From Valencia hispanica (lineage: Eukaryota; Chordata; Actinopteri; Cyprinodontiformes; Valenciidae), in NCBI GenBank assembly GCA_963556495.2, contig OY747717.1, forward strand, positions 2,897,501 through 2,961,500: DNA of 64,000 nt, read 5' to 3'. Made by a program: the position numbers and the translations under genes. The notes under the pieces are model-generated. The model saw only the letters and a program-made list of their open reading frames with translations. It had not been told where the DNA came from and did no database searches. Positions 10,401-23,005 of the stretch are shown piece by piece (the stretch's first letter is position 1; every line of letters starts with the position of its first letter).

Positions 10401-10770
10401 TCATCTAGTTCAGACATCATCAACAGGGGTGAGGTTAGAGGTCAAACCTACCAGTTTGGACGCATGTCTCGGACCAATGTCCTGTTGGGACACCCAGTTG
10501 ATATGAGATGGACGTGTGCAACGTACCGGTACGACAGGCAGGAAAACAACCCCACAGCATGATGCCGCCACCACCGTGCTCAACAGTTTGCACAGCGTTT
10601 AAAAGCCTCGCCTTGGCTCATCCAAACATCCAATCTTTGTCTCGTCTGAACTTAATGTTTGTCTCCAGAAGACCTTTGATGTGGACCTGGTGCTCCGAGT
10701 TATGTTAGATCTGAGTCCTGGTGTTTCGTGGGTTGTTCCTGAACATCCTAACCATTTCTTTCTTTTATTA
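10401..10770 (-). mobile_element. Tc1/mariner-derived repeat fragment
   Basis: Contains GCATGATGCCGCCACCACCG at 10557-10576, the complement of the Tc1 HGGG-IM motif codons. Also contains GGGTTGTTCCTGAACATCC near 10729, whose TTGTTCCTGAACATCCT core recurs near 33600. The two loci look like copies of one old family. Confidence 0.45.
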
Positions 10771-11142
10771 TTTATCAGTATTTAAGTCTAATTCGATGTG
10801 AATGTTAATTATTATATTTCATCTTATTCCTAATACATTAATACTGGTTGAAGTTGGTACAGTTTCACAGGTTGAAACATTTTCAGGTTTATATTTCAGT
10901 CTTGAACTTTAAGTATTTTGTTTTTTTAATATACATTTAAGAGTAAAGTATCTTGATCATAAACAAAAATATGGTCCTAACTGAAACCCAACGAGCAACA
11001 ACCCCAGCGTTGTGGGTGTGTTCACTATCTGACCCACTAAGCCTATAGAAACCCCAAAATGACCCAATGTAAAGGCAGATTGTAATGGTGTTTATAATAG
11101 AGCTTATAGCATAGGAATAAATTGTGGAAATCTTGTAGGGGA

Positions 11143-11196
<54 letters not shown>

Positions 11197-11559
11197 CACT
11201 TTTATTGCTGATTTATTTACTGTTAGATTAACCGAGAACCAATAAAAACAAAAAAAAGATAGCAATAAAACTGCATATTTAATAGAAGGTTTTAAAGTCT
11301 GAGAGATTGTACAGATCTACTTTAAATACAGATTTAGTTATGCCCATTATGTCAAGTTTGATAGGCTATAGTTTATTCGAGTGAATAGGCTGCTGCTAGC
11401 TAGCCTTATCGTGAACTGGAGTATATTTGGTTGTGGTTGGTTCTTTAGTTCTTCAAACAGGTTTCCTTGGTTATCTAGACATTTGTTATGATTAGGTACG
11501 AAGAAGTTTTAGAATATTCAAATTTAGTAGTTATTAAGTATACTCATTATGTGTGATCT
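10771..11559. repeat. Intron with (AT)n microsatellite at 11139-11195
   Basis: About 28 AT units at 11139-11195 within AT-rich intron. Nothing else recognised. Confidence 0.8.
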
Positions 11560-12650
11560 AGTATAGTTACCGTTAGTAACCAAGTAGTCTTACTCTAAGC
11601 TTCCAACTATAGTCGCTGTTGGCAACCTAGTATACTTACAGTTAGCTTATAAGTATTGTCAGTGTTATCGATCTAATGTACAGCGATCTAAAATAGTTAG
11701 TACGCAGGTGTAATAACTGTTGGCTATCAACTATACACCCCATTTGCATTCTACTACACCCACTTTAGGAATTTGGTCTAGTTACCGTTAGCAGCCAAGT
11801 ATAGCAACTGTTAGCTACCAACTATATTCACTGTTAGCAAGACAGTACAGTCACCGTTATCGATCTACTCAATGTTAGCTATCCAATACAGGTATCAGTA
11901 GCTCCCATGTATACTAACTGTTAGCAGTCTAGAATAGTTACTATAAGGAGCCAAGTATAGCTACTGTTAGCTACCACCTATGCTAATTGTTTGCAATCTA
12001 GTGTGCTTTGTCAGCAATCTAGTATTGTTAGCATTAGCAGCCAAGTATGCTTACTGTTGGCTACCAGCTATACTCACTGTACTGCAATATGGTACAGTCA
12101 CTGTTTGTGATTTAGTGTACCTAGTTTTTGCAGTCTATTATAGTTACCGTTGGCAGCCAAGTATAGCTACTGTTAGCAATCAACTATACTCACTGTTAGC
12201 AAGACGGTACAGTCACCGTTAGCGATGTAGTATACTCACTGTTAGCTATCTAATACAGGTACTAGTAGCTCCCATGTATACTAACTGTTAGCATTCAAGA
12301 ACAGTTACTATAAGCAGCCAAGTATAGCTACTGTTAGCAATCAACTATTTTAAACTTTAGCAATCGAGTGTATTCACAGTTAATAAACTTGTATCTTTGC
12401 CATTAGCAAGTAAATATACTTACTGTTAGCTATTGACTATACTAATTGTTAGTAATATAGTATACTGCTGTTAGGAATCATTTGTAGTTACCATTAGATA
12501 CCAAGAATGTGTACTGTTAGCTATAAACTGTATGAAGGGTGTAGTATATGGTATACTCGCTGCTAGCGATCTGGTATAGTTAGCTTCTGCAACTGAGTGC
12601 ACTTACTGTTAGCATCAACCATGCCGACTGTTAGCAATCGTTGGGGTTAA
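11560..12650. repeat. GTTAGC-rich degenerate minisatellite with about 365-bp higher-order copies
   Basis: The words ACTGTTAGC, AACTATACT and CAAGTATAG recur every 20-40 bases over about 1.1 kb. A longer block is duplicated: GTTAGCAAGAC at 11833 and 12195, and GCTCCCATGTATACTAACTG at 11901 and 12268, giving an offset of about 362-367 bp. Confidence 0.85.
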
Positions 12651-13009
12651 AGCAAATGTCAGATGTGATGTATGATATAAATTAATAATGACTGAGTTGT
12701 TTGTTGCCTTGTTTTAAGTTCAGCTCGGTTTCCTCCTCAGCTCATTCTCGTGTTTTTAGTGACTCTTCAGTGGCGTTAATCTATGCTCTAGTTAATAGGA
12801 GCAAAGTTGCCATATGTTGACTTCTTTTTATGCTTCATCTAATAGCTTTAATTGCTTTAGCAGTGGTAGTTTGGACTTAAATCTTATAGATTTGCCTTTA
12901 TATTTGGCTTGAAGGTATTTATAAGATTCAATGTTTTAAAATAGATTTTATTTTAAACTGGAGTATATTCTACTCATCATTCTGCCTGAAATGCTCAGAT
13001 TTAGAGGTC
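12651..13009. other. Intron sequence, nothing recognised
   Basis: Non-repetitive AT-rich intron between the minisatellite and the candidate regulatory block. Confidence 0.4.
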
Positions 13010-13470
13010 CTTTCAGGCTTCCAGTGATATTTGACATTCTCTGTACGCTGCAGAACTTTATAGCCTCCTGTTTTTATTGTTTTATTGGTTAGGTAACATT
13101 TTCTTTGTGCGGAAACCCTCCCCCTCTGTTATTTAGTTGCATTAGGAGAATAGGAACAGACATTTTTTCAGGCACATCTTTTCCATTTGCATGATTACAC
13201 ACAAGTGTTATTTAAGTTGTTTTCCTCATTGTTGTGTTGCCCTCCCATATGCTCCATTTAAGGGGAAAACTCTTGTCTATTTTCTCTCATCTCTGTTTCG
13301 CATCAACCGCAGAACAAAATGGCTCTTTTTCTTTTAATTAATTCATTTCTGTCTCTCTTTTTTTCCCCTCTCCCTATGCTGCAAGTTTGTTATTGTTGTT
13401 TCTCAAATTTAGTTTGCTGAGCTGATGATTTACTTTGAGAAACAATTAAACGTCACTTGAGAGGAGAGCA
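13010..13470. promoter_or_regulatory. Candidate conserved non-coding element with octamer
   Basis: Repeat-free block with a perfect octamer-type word ATTTGCAT at 13185-13192, followed by GATTACACAC, a CCATATGC E-box-like word near 13246 and CAATTAAACGTCACTTGAG near 13443. The spacing and motif density resemble developmental enhancers of vertebrate tcf4 introns. Inferred, not tested. Confidence 0.35.
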
Positions 13471-14279
13471 TGGGACGTCTTTGTAATCAAAAGAAAATTA
13501 GGCATCAGTTGCTAACATTAGCAGGTTGCAGAGTGCCGCCTTACTGTCGTTTCTTTGTTGTTGTTTTGTTTTTCCTTTTAGATATCATTGTTTTGGTTAA
13601 TTTGTTGTCCGCACTGATAAAGTCTGCGGCTCATCCTCAGAGCTTTGCTAATGTCGACTGAACGTTGGAGGAAATACAGATAGATGTATATGTGAATATC
13701 AGTGTTATCACTGAAAATAACGATAATGAAACCATAAAAATGAAGCCATTAAAGAGAATGGAGATAAACTGATTAATTGCATCAGGTGGCCTCTATTTTG
13801 TGTGATGATAATTTTTATTCATTTGTTCACACACACACACACATAATTACCCAGTAATAATACAGAATTACCTCGGGTTTGCAGGTTTTCTATATAAAGA
13901 TGAGGCAGTTCATTTTTAGGCTTTATGGACAAAATCCTAATTCATAAAATAAATGTTATGCTTTGTAGTAATTCAAATCTAATCCAAATTGTATACTAAC
14001 CTAAGCAGAAAATGTATATTTACCATTTGTTGAACTCTTTCAGTTAATTTTGTTTGACAAAATAAAAAATACATAAAATTTCATTAACAGTGTTTCAGAG
14101 CGAAGACCAATTAAATTCTCAATTTAAAAGATTTTATCTTTTTATCAGATGAAGGGTAAGGAGTCTCATTATCAACACCGGAGTCTGAAACCTTACACTT
14201 CCTTGGCTTTTGGCCATTAACAGAAGGACTTAGTGGTTTTATTTGCTTCTTTGGACTGTTCTGGAAACCGAAATATTGT
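13471..14279. other. Intron sequence with short (CA)n
   Basis: A short CA run at about 13829-13842. Otherwise AT-rich, with no exon. Confidence 0.4.
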
Positions 14280-14560
14280 GAAATCCGGAGTCGTCCTCAG
14301 CGATCCACTCCCCTCCATCTCTCTGTGGCTATTTCCTGATCCGCGGCTCTCCCTCCCTCCTCGCCTCAGATGTGGTTTTGTTTAAAGTTGACAGCGTTAA
14401 TTAAATTAAGCCAGGTCTTGCAGAAGGCACAGTATGAGAGCCGGCGGTCCCTGGTGGGCCGTGGGTGTAGGAGGGATCAGGACTGGGGGGTTGGTTGGCG
14501 TGGCTGGGGGGACGGGGCAGAGATGTGGTTTGGTGAACCATACTGCCCCCTACAGTCAAC
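14280..14560. promoter_or_regulatory. Candidate conserved non-coding element
   Basis: Contains GACAGCGTTAATTAAATTAA near 14390 (homeodomain-type), between GC-richer non-repetitive flanks. Inference from composition only. Confidence 0.28.
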
Positions 14561-16039
14561 CCCTGGGACAACAGAAAAAGTTCAGGCCCTAAAAGTCAGT
14601 TGCTGTGAGAAACCGTCTTCCTTTTCCTTCTCAATCGAAAAGGAGGTTTTCCTCAAACAGCTTGAATATGAGCTGCAGGCCAGTTGAGGATCTGGATGCT
14701 GGGATTTCCCTCCCATTCAGCCTCGTGACCCACAGTGAAGTCCAGTTCTGATGCTGTGCGATACGACCCTATTGACACTTTGTGTTCCTGCTAATCCCAA
14801 CGGAGCTGAATGGATCTGAGGTCAGTTCTTCCACTCCAAACGGTATTGTTATGGTGAAACAGGAAGAGGTATTTAGTGCAGCTTGTTGTTGTCTAAATTA
14901 TCTCGGCATCCTGTTATTTTCAGATCTCACCGAACTAAGAGGCCACATTGGTTTATTTATTTTACTGAATAGTTTACAGTATTACGCTGTAGTATAATGA
15001 AATACTTGAAAATAAAGCTGAAACTACGGTAATTAGGGGATTCAGTTAAAAAATGTATATAGCAAATGCATATTAGGAAATAAAATTCAATAGATTTTTA
15101 AATATATGGTTTGAATGAAAAACTACGTTTAGAAAAAAGTAATGCACAGAAATATAACAACGGTTTTAAAATAATAAAATTAATAATGCTGACTACAACC
15201 TAAAAGTAAAAAATAATATTTTGAATAATTCTTTTAATTAAAAATATATTAATTTTAACATAAGTTAAAGGCTATTCGATGAATGATTCAGATTAAAATA
15301 TAAAAATTTACAATTCAAAATTTTTTAAATTGATTATTTTTTACTAAAAGCAGAAACAATTTGAAGTTTTGATTGAAATCCTGTAATTTATAGTAAATTG
15401 TTAATTTGTAATAGTTAAAAAGTAAAAATAATATATCAAATTTATATTAGTGACTATAATTTTACAAAAAAAATACATTTATTACATTTAGAAAAATCTA
15501 AACTATAAATACTTCAAATTAATCATTTTGACATTTTAACTATACAATTATTGATTCTGACTAAAAAATACAAATGAAAAATATTAATTCATTTTGACTG
15601 CTTTTTTAAAAAACTAAAAATGACCATTTCTGCACCAAATCTAAATCCCAGTTCTAGTCTGAAGATTGGAATAAAAAGAAAAATAACCAAATTCCAACTC
15701 CTCGATCCACTTCCACTTTTATTCGTTGCAGAGGAGCGCAGAATGACCTCAGCTCCTCGAGTGTGAAGTGGTGCTGAAAATGACGCATGTTCTTGTGTTA
15801 GCATGCAGCTCAAATTAGCAGCGTCGAAGCCGGCCTTGGCAGAGGATGGCATGAGAAAAGAAGCAGCAGAGAGGAGGGAAAAGCACAGAGAGCGTCTGCC
15901 TGGACCCGTGACATGCATCGGGACAAAAAAATATTCCCAAGAGAGTTTTTTTTTTTTTTTTTTACATTCCTGTTGATTTTTTGCACAGAGTAAAACATGA
16001 ATTATTGAATACATTTCTGATGTGTATATAAATTAAGAA
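14561..16039. other. Intron; strongly AT-rich at 15000-15600
   Basis: About 600 bp of AT-rich sequence (ATTTAAA and TAAAAATA words) follows a short non-repetitive stretch. A T18 run lies near 15944. No gene. Confidence 0.5.
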
Positions 16040-16320
16040 CAAAGGTTGCTGTTGCCGACGATCTCTTTTGATTTCTTCAGCATGTTTAGCCATTAAAACC
16101 AATGTTGTTAAATGGTTTGCGTGAAGTGGATTTCTGATTTCAGACTGTGACAAACTTGGATTTGGTGTGAAAGCTGCGGCTGTTTTAATGTTTATACAGA
16201 AGAACCCCAAAGAGAGTTCAGCCAGGAATGACCTCATGCTTCACCCACACACACATACACACACAGAGCCGGACAGCTGCGTTTTCAGCTATGTCTTCTG
16301 GATGCTTCAGTGAGTCACTT
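16040..16320. promoter_or_regulatory. Weak candidate non-coding element
   Basis: Non-repetitive block ending in a CACACACATACACACACA run near 16244. Lower motif density than the other candidates. Confidence 0.18.
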
Positions 16321-16895
16321 CTCATGAAAAAGCTCCTGAAATGTATTTAAAATATGTAAATTTGTGACGGTCATTTCCCTTTCAGAGCTGCATTTAAAAC
16401 ATTTAACACATTAAAGAAACAGCAAAAATAATGAAGATATGTCTGAAATGTTTAAATAGATTGATGTGTCGTTTGCCCGTGTTTAGTCTCTCAGCAGTTT
16501 TCTTGGCTTCGTCCCCTAACTGTCCCACACTGCTACGCCACAGCCGCCATTTTGTGTCAGATGGGAAGCTGGCTAATTGAATTACAAGGAATCCGTTTGT
16601 CTGTGTTGGGGTGTATAATTTGTGTATGAGTGCTTGTGTGCTCTCTGTGCAGAGGCTCATTTTCGACTCAAAGCTAAACACAAATTCATCTTATAGTGCT
16701 TTGGCCATAGTCTAAAAAATTATTGAAGTCATTTGTAATTTAATCTAAATTAGAAATATTTCATGTAACTTTTCAGTTTCTTATGGTTTCCACTGAATTT
16801 GCTGCATTAATTGACAGTGGTGTTTTCTAGCTCTAATTCTGACTTGTGGCATACCTCTGCAATCTGTTTTGGCTATATGGTGTTAGCTTTGCTAA
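16321..16895. other. Intron sequence, nothing recognised
   Basis: Mostly unique-looking AT-rich intron. The last bases belong to the GTTAGC-type tandem repeat that resumes after the hAT insertion. Confidence 0.4.
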
Positions 16896-16903
16896 TGCTA
16901 GGC

Positions 16904-17642
16904 CAGTGTTTCTCAAACTATGGGGCGAGCCCCACTAGTGGGGCGCAGAGGTATTGCAGGTGGGGCGTGACATCAACGGGATTTAAATAGTTTTCCCCCC
17001 TAGATTCTGTCGTTGTGAATGTTTCACTGCACTGTAAATTAAATCAACCAGCTCCCTCCTCTCACAAAATTAAACACACTCAAATAAATTAGCAATTGTG
17101 ATCATCATTGTAAACAGAACCGGGACCTGGAACATCGGGCTGGGAGTTTGACGTCAGAATATATCGCAGCAGAACAAAACAAGCTGGAGTAGCCGCATTA
17201 TCAGAGATTCCATCTGCAAAATGTACAAATATCTAAAAAGATCAGGGAACGTTTCAGAGTCAGAGAAGTCACACGGTCAACCACGGAGGAAATGCAGGGA
17301 TGAGTATCTTGCTGTTTTTTTTGGTTTTTTTTGTACTTTTGAAAGCTTTGTAAATTTGATAAAACTACAACTTTTATTTTCTCCAACTGTGAGCTGAAGT
17401 TCTACATGTAGCAACTACTGACAGCATATATTTTTGAGCCGGTGTTATACCAGTACCCAACCCCTTTTTCCAACTAATTTATACCCTTAAAAACTTGTAG
17501 ACTAACTCGGCTATTTAAATAAATAAAACACTTTAAAAATCAGGCGTGGTCACCATTCTGTTAGGGCGATAAAAGCAGGGGGGGCTTGTGTATGCTCCTT
17601 TGTCCAAAGTGGGGAATGATAAAAAAAGTTTGAGAAACACTG
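16904..17642. mobile_element. Complete non-autonomous hAT element (739 bp)
   Basis: The termini are 16-bp inverted repeats, CAGTGTTTCTCAAACT and AGTTTGAGAAACACTG. A perfect 8-bp target duplication TGCTAGGC lies at 16896-16903 and 17643-17650, which is the hAT signature. The interior (GGGGCGAGCCCCACTAGTGG near the left end) has no transposase ORF, so it depended on an autonomous relative. It inserted into an older tandem repeat whose next unit is intact near 18140. Confidence 0.92.
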
Positions 17643-17650
17643 TGCTAGGC

Positions 17651-18340
17651 TGACCTCCGGGCCATGTTAGCTAAAACTGAGAAACTATGTTAGCTTAGCT
17701 AAGAATGATGTTATATTGTATCCCTAAGGTGTTGTATTGGTCTAATGCAGTGATGGTAGTGCTCACACTTTGTTTGGTTACATCTTGGTACCCTTTCTAA
17801 TGCGATGCTAACTTTCATGCCATATTCACAAAGTTGTATCAAAATTAGTTTAGCCCCAATCATCCTGGATTTTAACCCTACAGTTGAACTATTGTTTAAA
17901 TCTAATCCAGTTACAGCGTTGGCCCCGTTACAATTTTGTTCTGGCTACATCTTGTTAGCTATAAAGATTTCTATGTTAACTTTTTTGCTATGTTAGCTGA
18001 AACTATTTCAAGCAACAGTTATCTTTGTGCAAAATTATGGTAGGTTACAGGCTACAGTTAAATTATTTCTTAGTTCAAAAGTGTAAGTGCCTGTGGTCTT
18101 GCTAACTCTGTGGTTTGGCTACATCATGTTAGCTTAGCTAATGCTAAGCTCACTTCTGGACCATGTTAGCTAGAACCGAGTTAACTGTGTTAGCTTAGCA
18201 CATATGATGTATAACTAAGATGTTGTATTGGTCTAATGGAGTGATGCCTAACCTTTGTACCATGTTGACTAAAACGATTGGAAACTGCAGTTAGCATAGC
18301 CTAGCTTATGTTGTGCTTGAACTTGAATTGCTGTATTAGT
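17651..18340. repeat. Tandem repeat, about 499-bp unit, GTTAGCT-rich
   Basis: CCATGTTAGCTAAAACTGAG at 17662 recurs as CCATGTTAGCTAGAACCGAG at 18161. Both are followed by a TGTTAGCTTAGC block and GTTGTATTGGTCTAATG, giving an offset near 499 bp. The first unit carries the hAT insertion. Confidence 0.7.
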
Positions 18341-20329
18341 CCAAACTAGTCTCCATTTACTCCCTGTGAACCTGTTTTTATTTTAAATAAAAATCATGCT
18401 GTGAAATGTAATCTTTGATATCAGTGAGTTCAATCTTTTTTGTTGAGTTGGCTGCTTTGCACCGACTTTAATGTTCTCTGGTAGGGTTGTCTGGTTATTG
18501 TTAACCAAGGTATGTAAGTTAACACACCAAGTCAACAAGATTTAGTCTGTCTTAAAGGTAATGTGACTGCTGGTACCAGATTGAATAAGTTGTTAAGCTA
18601 ACTCTTTCATTATGGCAAAATACTATGAAGAATGAACGCTCATGAATAAAAAAAAAAAGTTTTCTCATCCACGTTTCATGATGATTGCCTATTTATAAAA
18701 AAATTATTTCTTTCATTTAGAAGAGTTGTTTTTGTCTTAGAAATCACTATTAAGAAATAAATTAAAAACATCCATCCATCCATCTATGTTCTTCCTGATA
18801 AAATAATACTCACAAAATAAAAATAAGGTTTTAACCATATGTTGACAAATAAACAAAATCCCAATAAGGCTTTGGCTTTTTTTCTTGGATTAGCTTTAAT
18901 TATTTCTTTGGCTGTACGTTGGAAGCACCATCACCTTTTATGGATCAACAGAACTTACCAAATGATTTATTTACTTATTCAATCAAATATTTGTCGGCAC
19001 GTGTTTATTTGCTTTAGTCACCCCAACAATGTTTTCTTTCTTAAAAGGACGTACTGATTGCTGATTCCTTCCCCTCTTATTAGACAATGTTGTTGATAAA
19101 AAGTGTGAATAAACTGGTTCCTCCAAACCATTGCTGACCCTCTCCAGTCCTTCACCTGAGCTGGTTTGCTAACATCCTTTGTGTTCACCAAGTTTTCCTC
19201 ACAGTTGTTGATCCCAACACCTGACCTTCACTCCAAAATAAAAATAAAAATCACACTTTGAAGCAGCTCAGGCTCTGTATTGTTGCTGCCTTCTTGTCCT
19301 TGTGAGGACATTTGGGTCTTACACGGACCCTGCTGCAGATGTGAACGCTCCCCGATGCATTCCTGAGCCGAAATATTTGGCCGCAGCGAACATGCGGCTT
19401 TGAACGACGCTCTGATTCGCTCCAAGGCTGTGATGGAAATCACATGTTGTCAAACACACACATTCACTGACGCACACACACTCCGTGCATGACTTGATGA
19501 GACAGAAACTGCTTTAAGCTGTCGATGGTTTGTTGGAAAGTTTTCAGTTGTCCTTCTCAGCTGCACCAAAAAGGCCAAACTCAGTTGTGTTTTTGGGTAT
19601 TTATAATTTATTTTTAGTGTCTTCATGGGAATAGTGTTTCTAACGGTAAAGTTATCATCACTTCTCAAGTTTTTTTTTGTTTTTTTCTCATGGGAACCAC
19701 AGAAAAGGTTAAATATGACTTTGTTTCTGCTGCTTCTTGTTTAAAGTAGTTTCTGAAAAATAACTACATTTAAACTACTAAAAGGAGGCAACATAGTCAG
19801 TACGCTGGAGTTAAAATATGACAGTCTATTGAGAAATAAAGCAGCCTGTGCTCGGATCTGGACTGATGTTGTCGGGTGGTGGAAAGCCCACTTTGTGTGG
19901 CCGTCTGGGTCTCTGCTGCCTCCATTTTAAAAACTCCAAACATAAATAAAAACCACCCATTCTTTCGTTTTTGTGCAAATTGTTCCTTCTATAAGCCGTT
20001 TGAAAAAGTGCCTTATTGTGACGTCATAATAATCGGAATTTGCATAGAACCGCCCCTTGTTTTTCGTCAAACCCCGCCCTCCAATCCAATGCCGTTCTTG
20101 TGCTAATTTGCATAAATGTGACAGAGCCCTTTAAACACCTCATTCTGAAAGGGACTGAAATTGAGCTGGTGAGATCACTATGTGAGAGTAATTTTGTACA
20201 AAGAACTAAATTAACATGTTTTGCTCAGACCATAGAGCTGTTATAACTTGTTATATTACTTTTGGACCTAAAGAGGAACGATCAACAGTCAGCACACAGC
20301 TTGTGTTAATACAGCTAGAAACTACTGAT
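18341..20329. other. Intron sequence, nothing firmly recognised
   Basis: AT-rich intron with short runs (CATCCATCCATC near 18771, A11 near 18648). No splice-flanked exon or element with termini was found. Confidence 0.4.
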
Positions 20330-20640
20330 CAGGCATGAAATCTAGGTGTAGTAAAAACAGCAAGAAGCACACACAAAACATGATGCATTCAAAGCATGAC
20401 TCAAAGGCAGCTCTAAACAGATACGTTTTTAGATGTGATTTAAAAGATCTCAGTGTTTCAGCAGCTTTGCAGTTTTCTGGAAGTTTGTTCCAGATTAGAG
20501 GAGAATAGAAACTGAAAGCTGCTTCTCCATGTTTGGTTCTGAGAGGACCTGAGTGGTAATTTTTAGTTTGTGTTGGTGTGCCCGCTAGCGCCACTCTGAG
20601 GTCGGATGCGGCAGACGACGGGGCAGAAGTCATTTTGTGG
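20330..20640 (-). mobile_element. L2-type LINE 3' fragment
   Basis: The minus strand reads [20 protein letters not shown], followed by [20 protein letters not shown] and FRAAFES, the C-terminal end of an L2 LINE ORF2. The same ending occurs at 26920-27090 (minus) and 40170-40300 (plus). Confidence 0.75.
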
Positions 20641-21189
20641 AGGTGTTCACGTCGGGGCTTGGTGTACTCACCGATGTTGCAGGAGCCAAAGGGGTCTCAG
20701 CCGTAGGAGCAGCTTTAAAACGAAAACTGGCTGCGATTGAAAGCTGCGGATGTTCACGGCGGTGGTTTTGTTGCTAGCTCCATTCACGTTGATGCCCTTT
20801 GAGGCAACACTAATCTTCGTACAAAGCGCACAGTAAGCCTCATTGTTACTTTCGGCCAGAGGCTTCAGTCACTGTTTAAAATCCTCAAATGTACACCTCC
20901 CCATTTTCAGTAGTTCTGCATCGCTTCGCTGCATTTTACCATAAATCGTCGGGATACATCACTCCGGCGATGGCACGTCTGTAGCATGTGAAATAACATG
21001 GTATGGAAACCTGAGCAAAAAGCCAGCATAAATGAACAAATAATTATTTGATTTGATTTGATTTGTTTACATGAGTCTATTTTTATAGACAAACTTATTT
21101 TAAAAACATGTCAATACTAATCGAATGTAAGACTTTACTCAATCAACTTAAGACTTTTTAAGGGTCTTAAATCAATTTCTCAACTTTGA
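20641..21189. other. Intron sequence, nothing recognised
   Basis: Includes a short TTTGATTTGATTTGATTTG run near 21046. No gene. Confidence 0.4.
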
Positions 21190-22310
21190 ATACTTTTCAA
21201 GACCCCGTGACTACCCTGATGTAGTTGCTGAGGAGAACATTGGAGTGTCTTGTGTGGATCTGGATAAGGATAAGGCTTTGACCATGTAATTTTAGAAATT
21301 TTGCTGTCGGGTACCTGGGTGTCTTTGAAGGTCTATCTGGTCCTTGTGTAATCAAAGTAAGATCTGTTTCTGCCTTACCGGCTTAAACTCAAGCTTGTAT
21401 CCATTGCGTCTCGTACCCTGCCAGGGCTGCCACACAAACAAACCCTGTTTGTGGTGTTCATGGACAGGATCTCATGGTGTAGCCTTGGAGAGGAGAGTGT
21501 CTGGTTTGAAAAACTCAAGGTCTCATCTTTTGTCTTTTGCAGACGATTTTGTTCTGTTGGCATCTTAAAGTCGTGATGGGCGCAAACTGATGGGTGCAAA
21601 CTGACTAAAAGCCTCGACATACTCTGCAAGATTAGAGAAACGTTTTTTTTCTTGAGGAGGCAGAGACGGGAACAAAGCTCTTTCTGGTCAGGACATTTGA
21701 TACTTTGCAAGAACTCAAGTTGAGAATCCTTAGAAAGTCCTCATAGATCCCTCCTACAGCAGAATTTCTCAGTGTAGTAACCAGACCCACTTACAATTTC
21801 TGACTAATATTTGTTGGACATGACACAGGAAAAAGGCGACCTGCAAGAACTCCTCGACCGGAGCTCTAAAATCAGATCCTCTCTTTGTTCTTGCCGAGTA
21901 TGCTTTGGTCTTAGGATCCATAAGTCAGGTTAGGACCGGTCTCTGCCTCACATGAAGTTATTGAAGTATCTTAGATTCTTGTTCACGAGTGATGGTAAGA
22001 GTGACGATGAAGACAGACTGATTTCAGCTTCGTCTGCCGTAAAGTGGGTACTGCTCTGGTCTGTCATGGTGAGGAGAGATCTACCGACATATTTTTTGGG
22101 GAGCTTATGGTGGGGCCACTGCCACTCGGCATAGAAAGTGTCAGTTGAAGTGTTTTGGGCTTCTGATCATGGTTCCTCAGTTTGGAGGGTTTTTGGGCAG
22201 TCCTCACTGGGAGGGAGACTTCAGGACAGATGAAGACGCCACTGGAGGGACTATATAGCCCACAACTCTTTCCACAAATATTACAGGGATAAGTCAAAGT
22301 ACGTTGTACG
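21190..22310 (+). pseudogene. Decayed RTE/Rex3-type LINE reverse transcriptase
   Basis: Frame-shifted pieces match the C-terminal half of fish RTE (Rex3-like) ORF2. FVVFMDRISWCSLGEE lies near 21448, just before the expected catalytic ADD region, which is damaged. LLKYLRFLFTSDGKSDDED lies near 21955, equivalent to the FKYLGVLFTSDGK motif. A WRDY-like segment sits near 22240. Several frameshifts and stops make it non-functional. The related 3' end at 42095-42290 suggests the family was active in this lineage. Family name from memory. Confidence 0.6.
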
Positions 22311-23003
22311 TTGGCCAGAGAAAAGAACCAGTATTGGCCCTAAATGATGTGATATTTGCCTTTTACATTGAAGGCTGTTAACAAGTTCAAATTCAGAGTC
22401 TTAAACTAAATAAAACCTTTTTAGCTGAGGAAGAACATGGTAGCATACTTCCACCAACTTTACAGCTGGGGATAAAACCAGATGAAAAGTCTGGGCTTGG
22501 CAGACTGAGGTTTCCTCCTGTTAAAACTTTATTGTACCCACTGCTGCCAAGTTCCACTTCCTAAGAGGGAAGTTTTTTTTTTCTTTCTACAATACAGTGG
22601 GGTCCTTTTATTTATTAGATTAAGGGCCAAAGTTATGGTATAATAATGTATAATTGAACAAAGTTAAAGTTACAGACTGGAACCGAAACTGGAGAGATAT
22701 ATAGATTTATAACTGGCCCTTTCTTAAAAAGTGTGTTATTTAGACTGATGTTATTATGATGTGTGTGTGTGTGTATATAAAGTAAAAGTAATTTTTGTCA
22801 TATATCTCGTAGATTCCACAAGCAAGAGTATTAAGTTAAGATGATAATTCAGATTTTGTCTACCTGGGTTCTTGTTAGGAAGTTTTGATGAGTCAGTATC
22901 TTACCTGCAGTACATCTCTCTCGTCTTTGAACTAAATCCACACTATAGTTTACGAGAACATTGTTTTTATTGAACCTTTTAAACCAACGTTATTGGGATG
23001 AAC
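22311..23003. other. Intron sequence, nothing recognised
   Basis: Unique-looking AT-rich intron with a TGTGTGTG run near 22761 and a T10 run near 22573. Confidence 0.4.
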
Positions 23004-23005
23004 TA

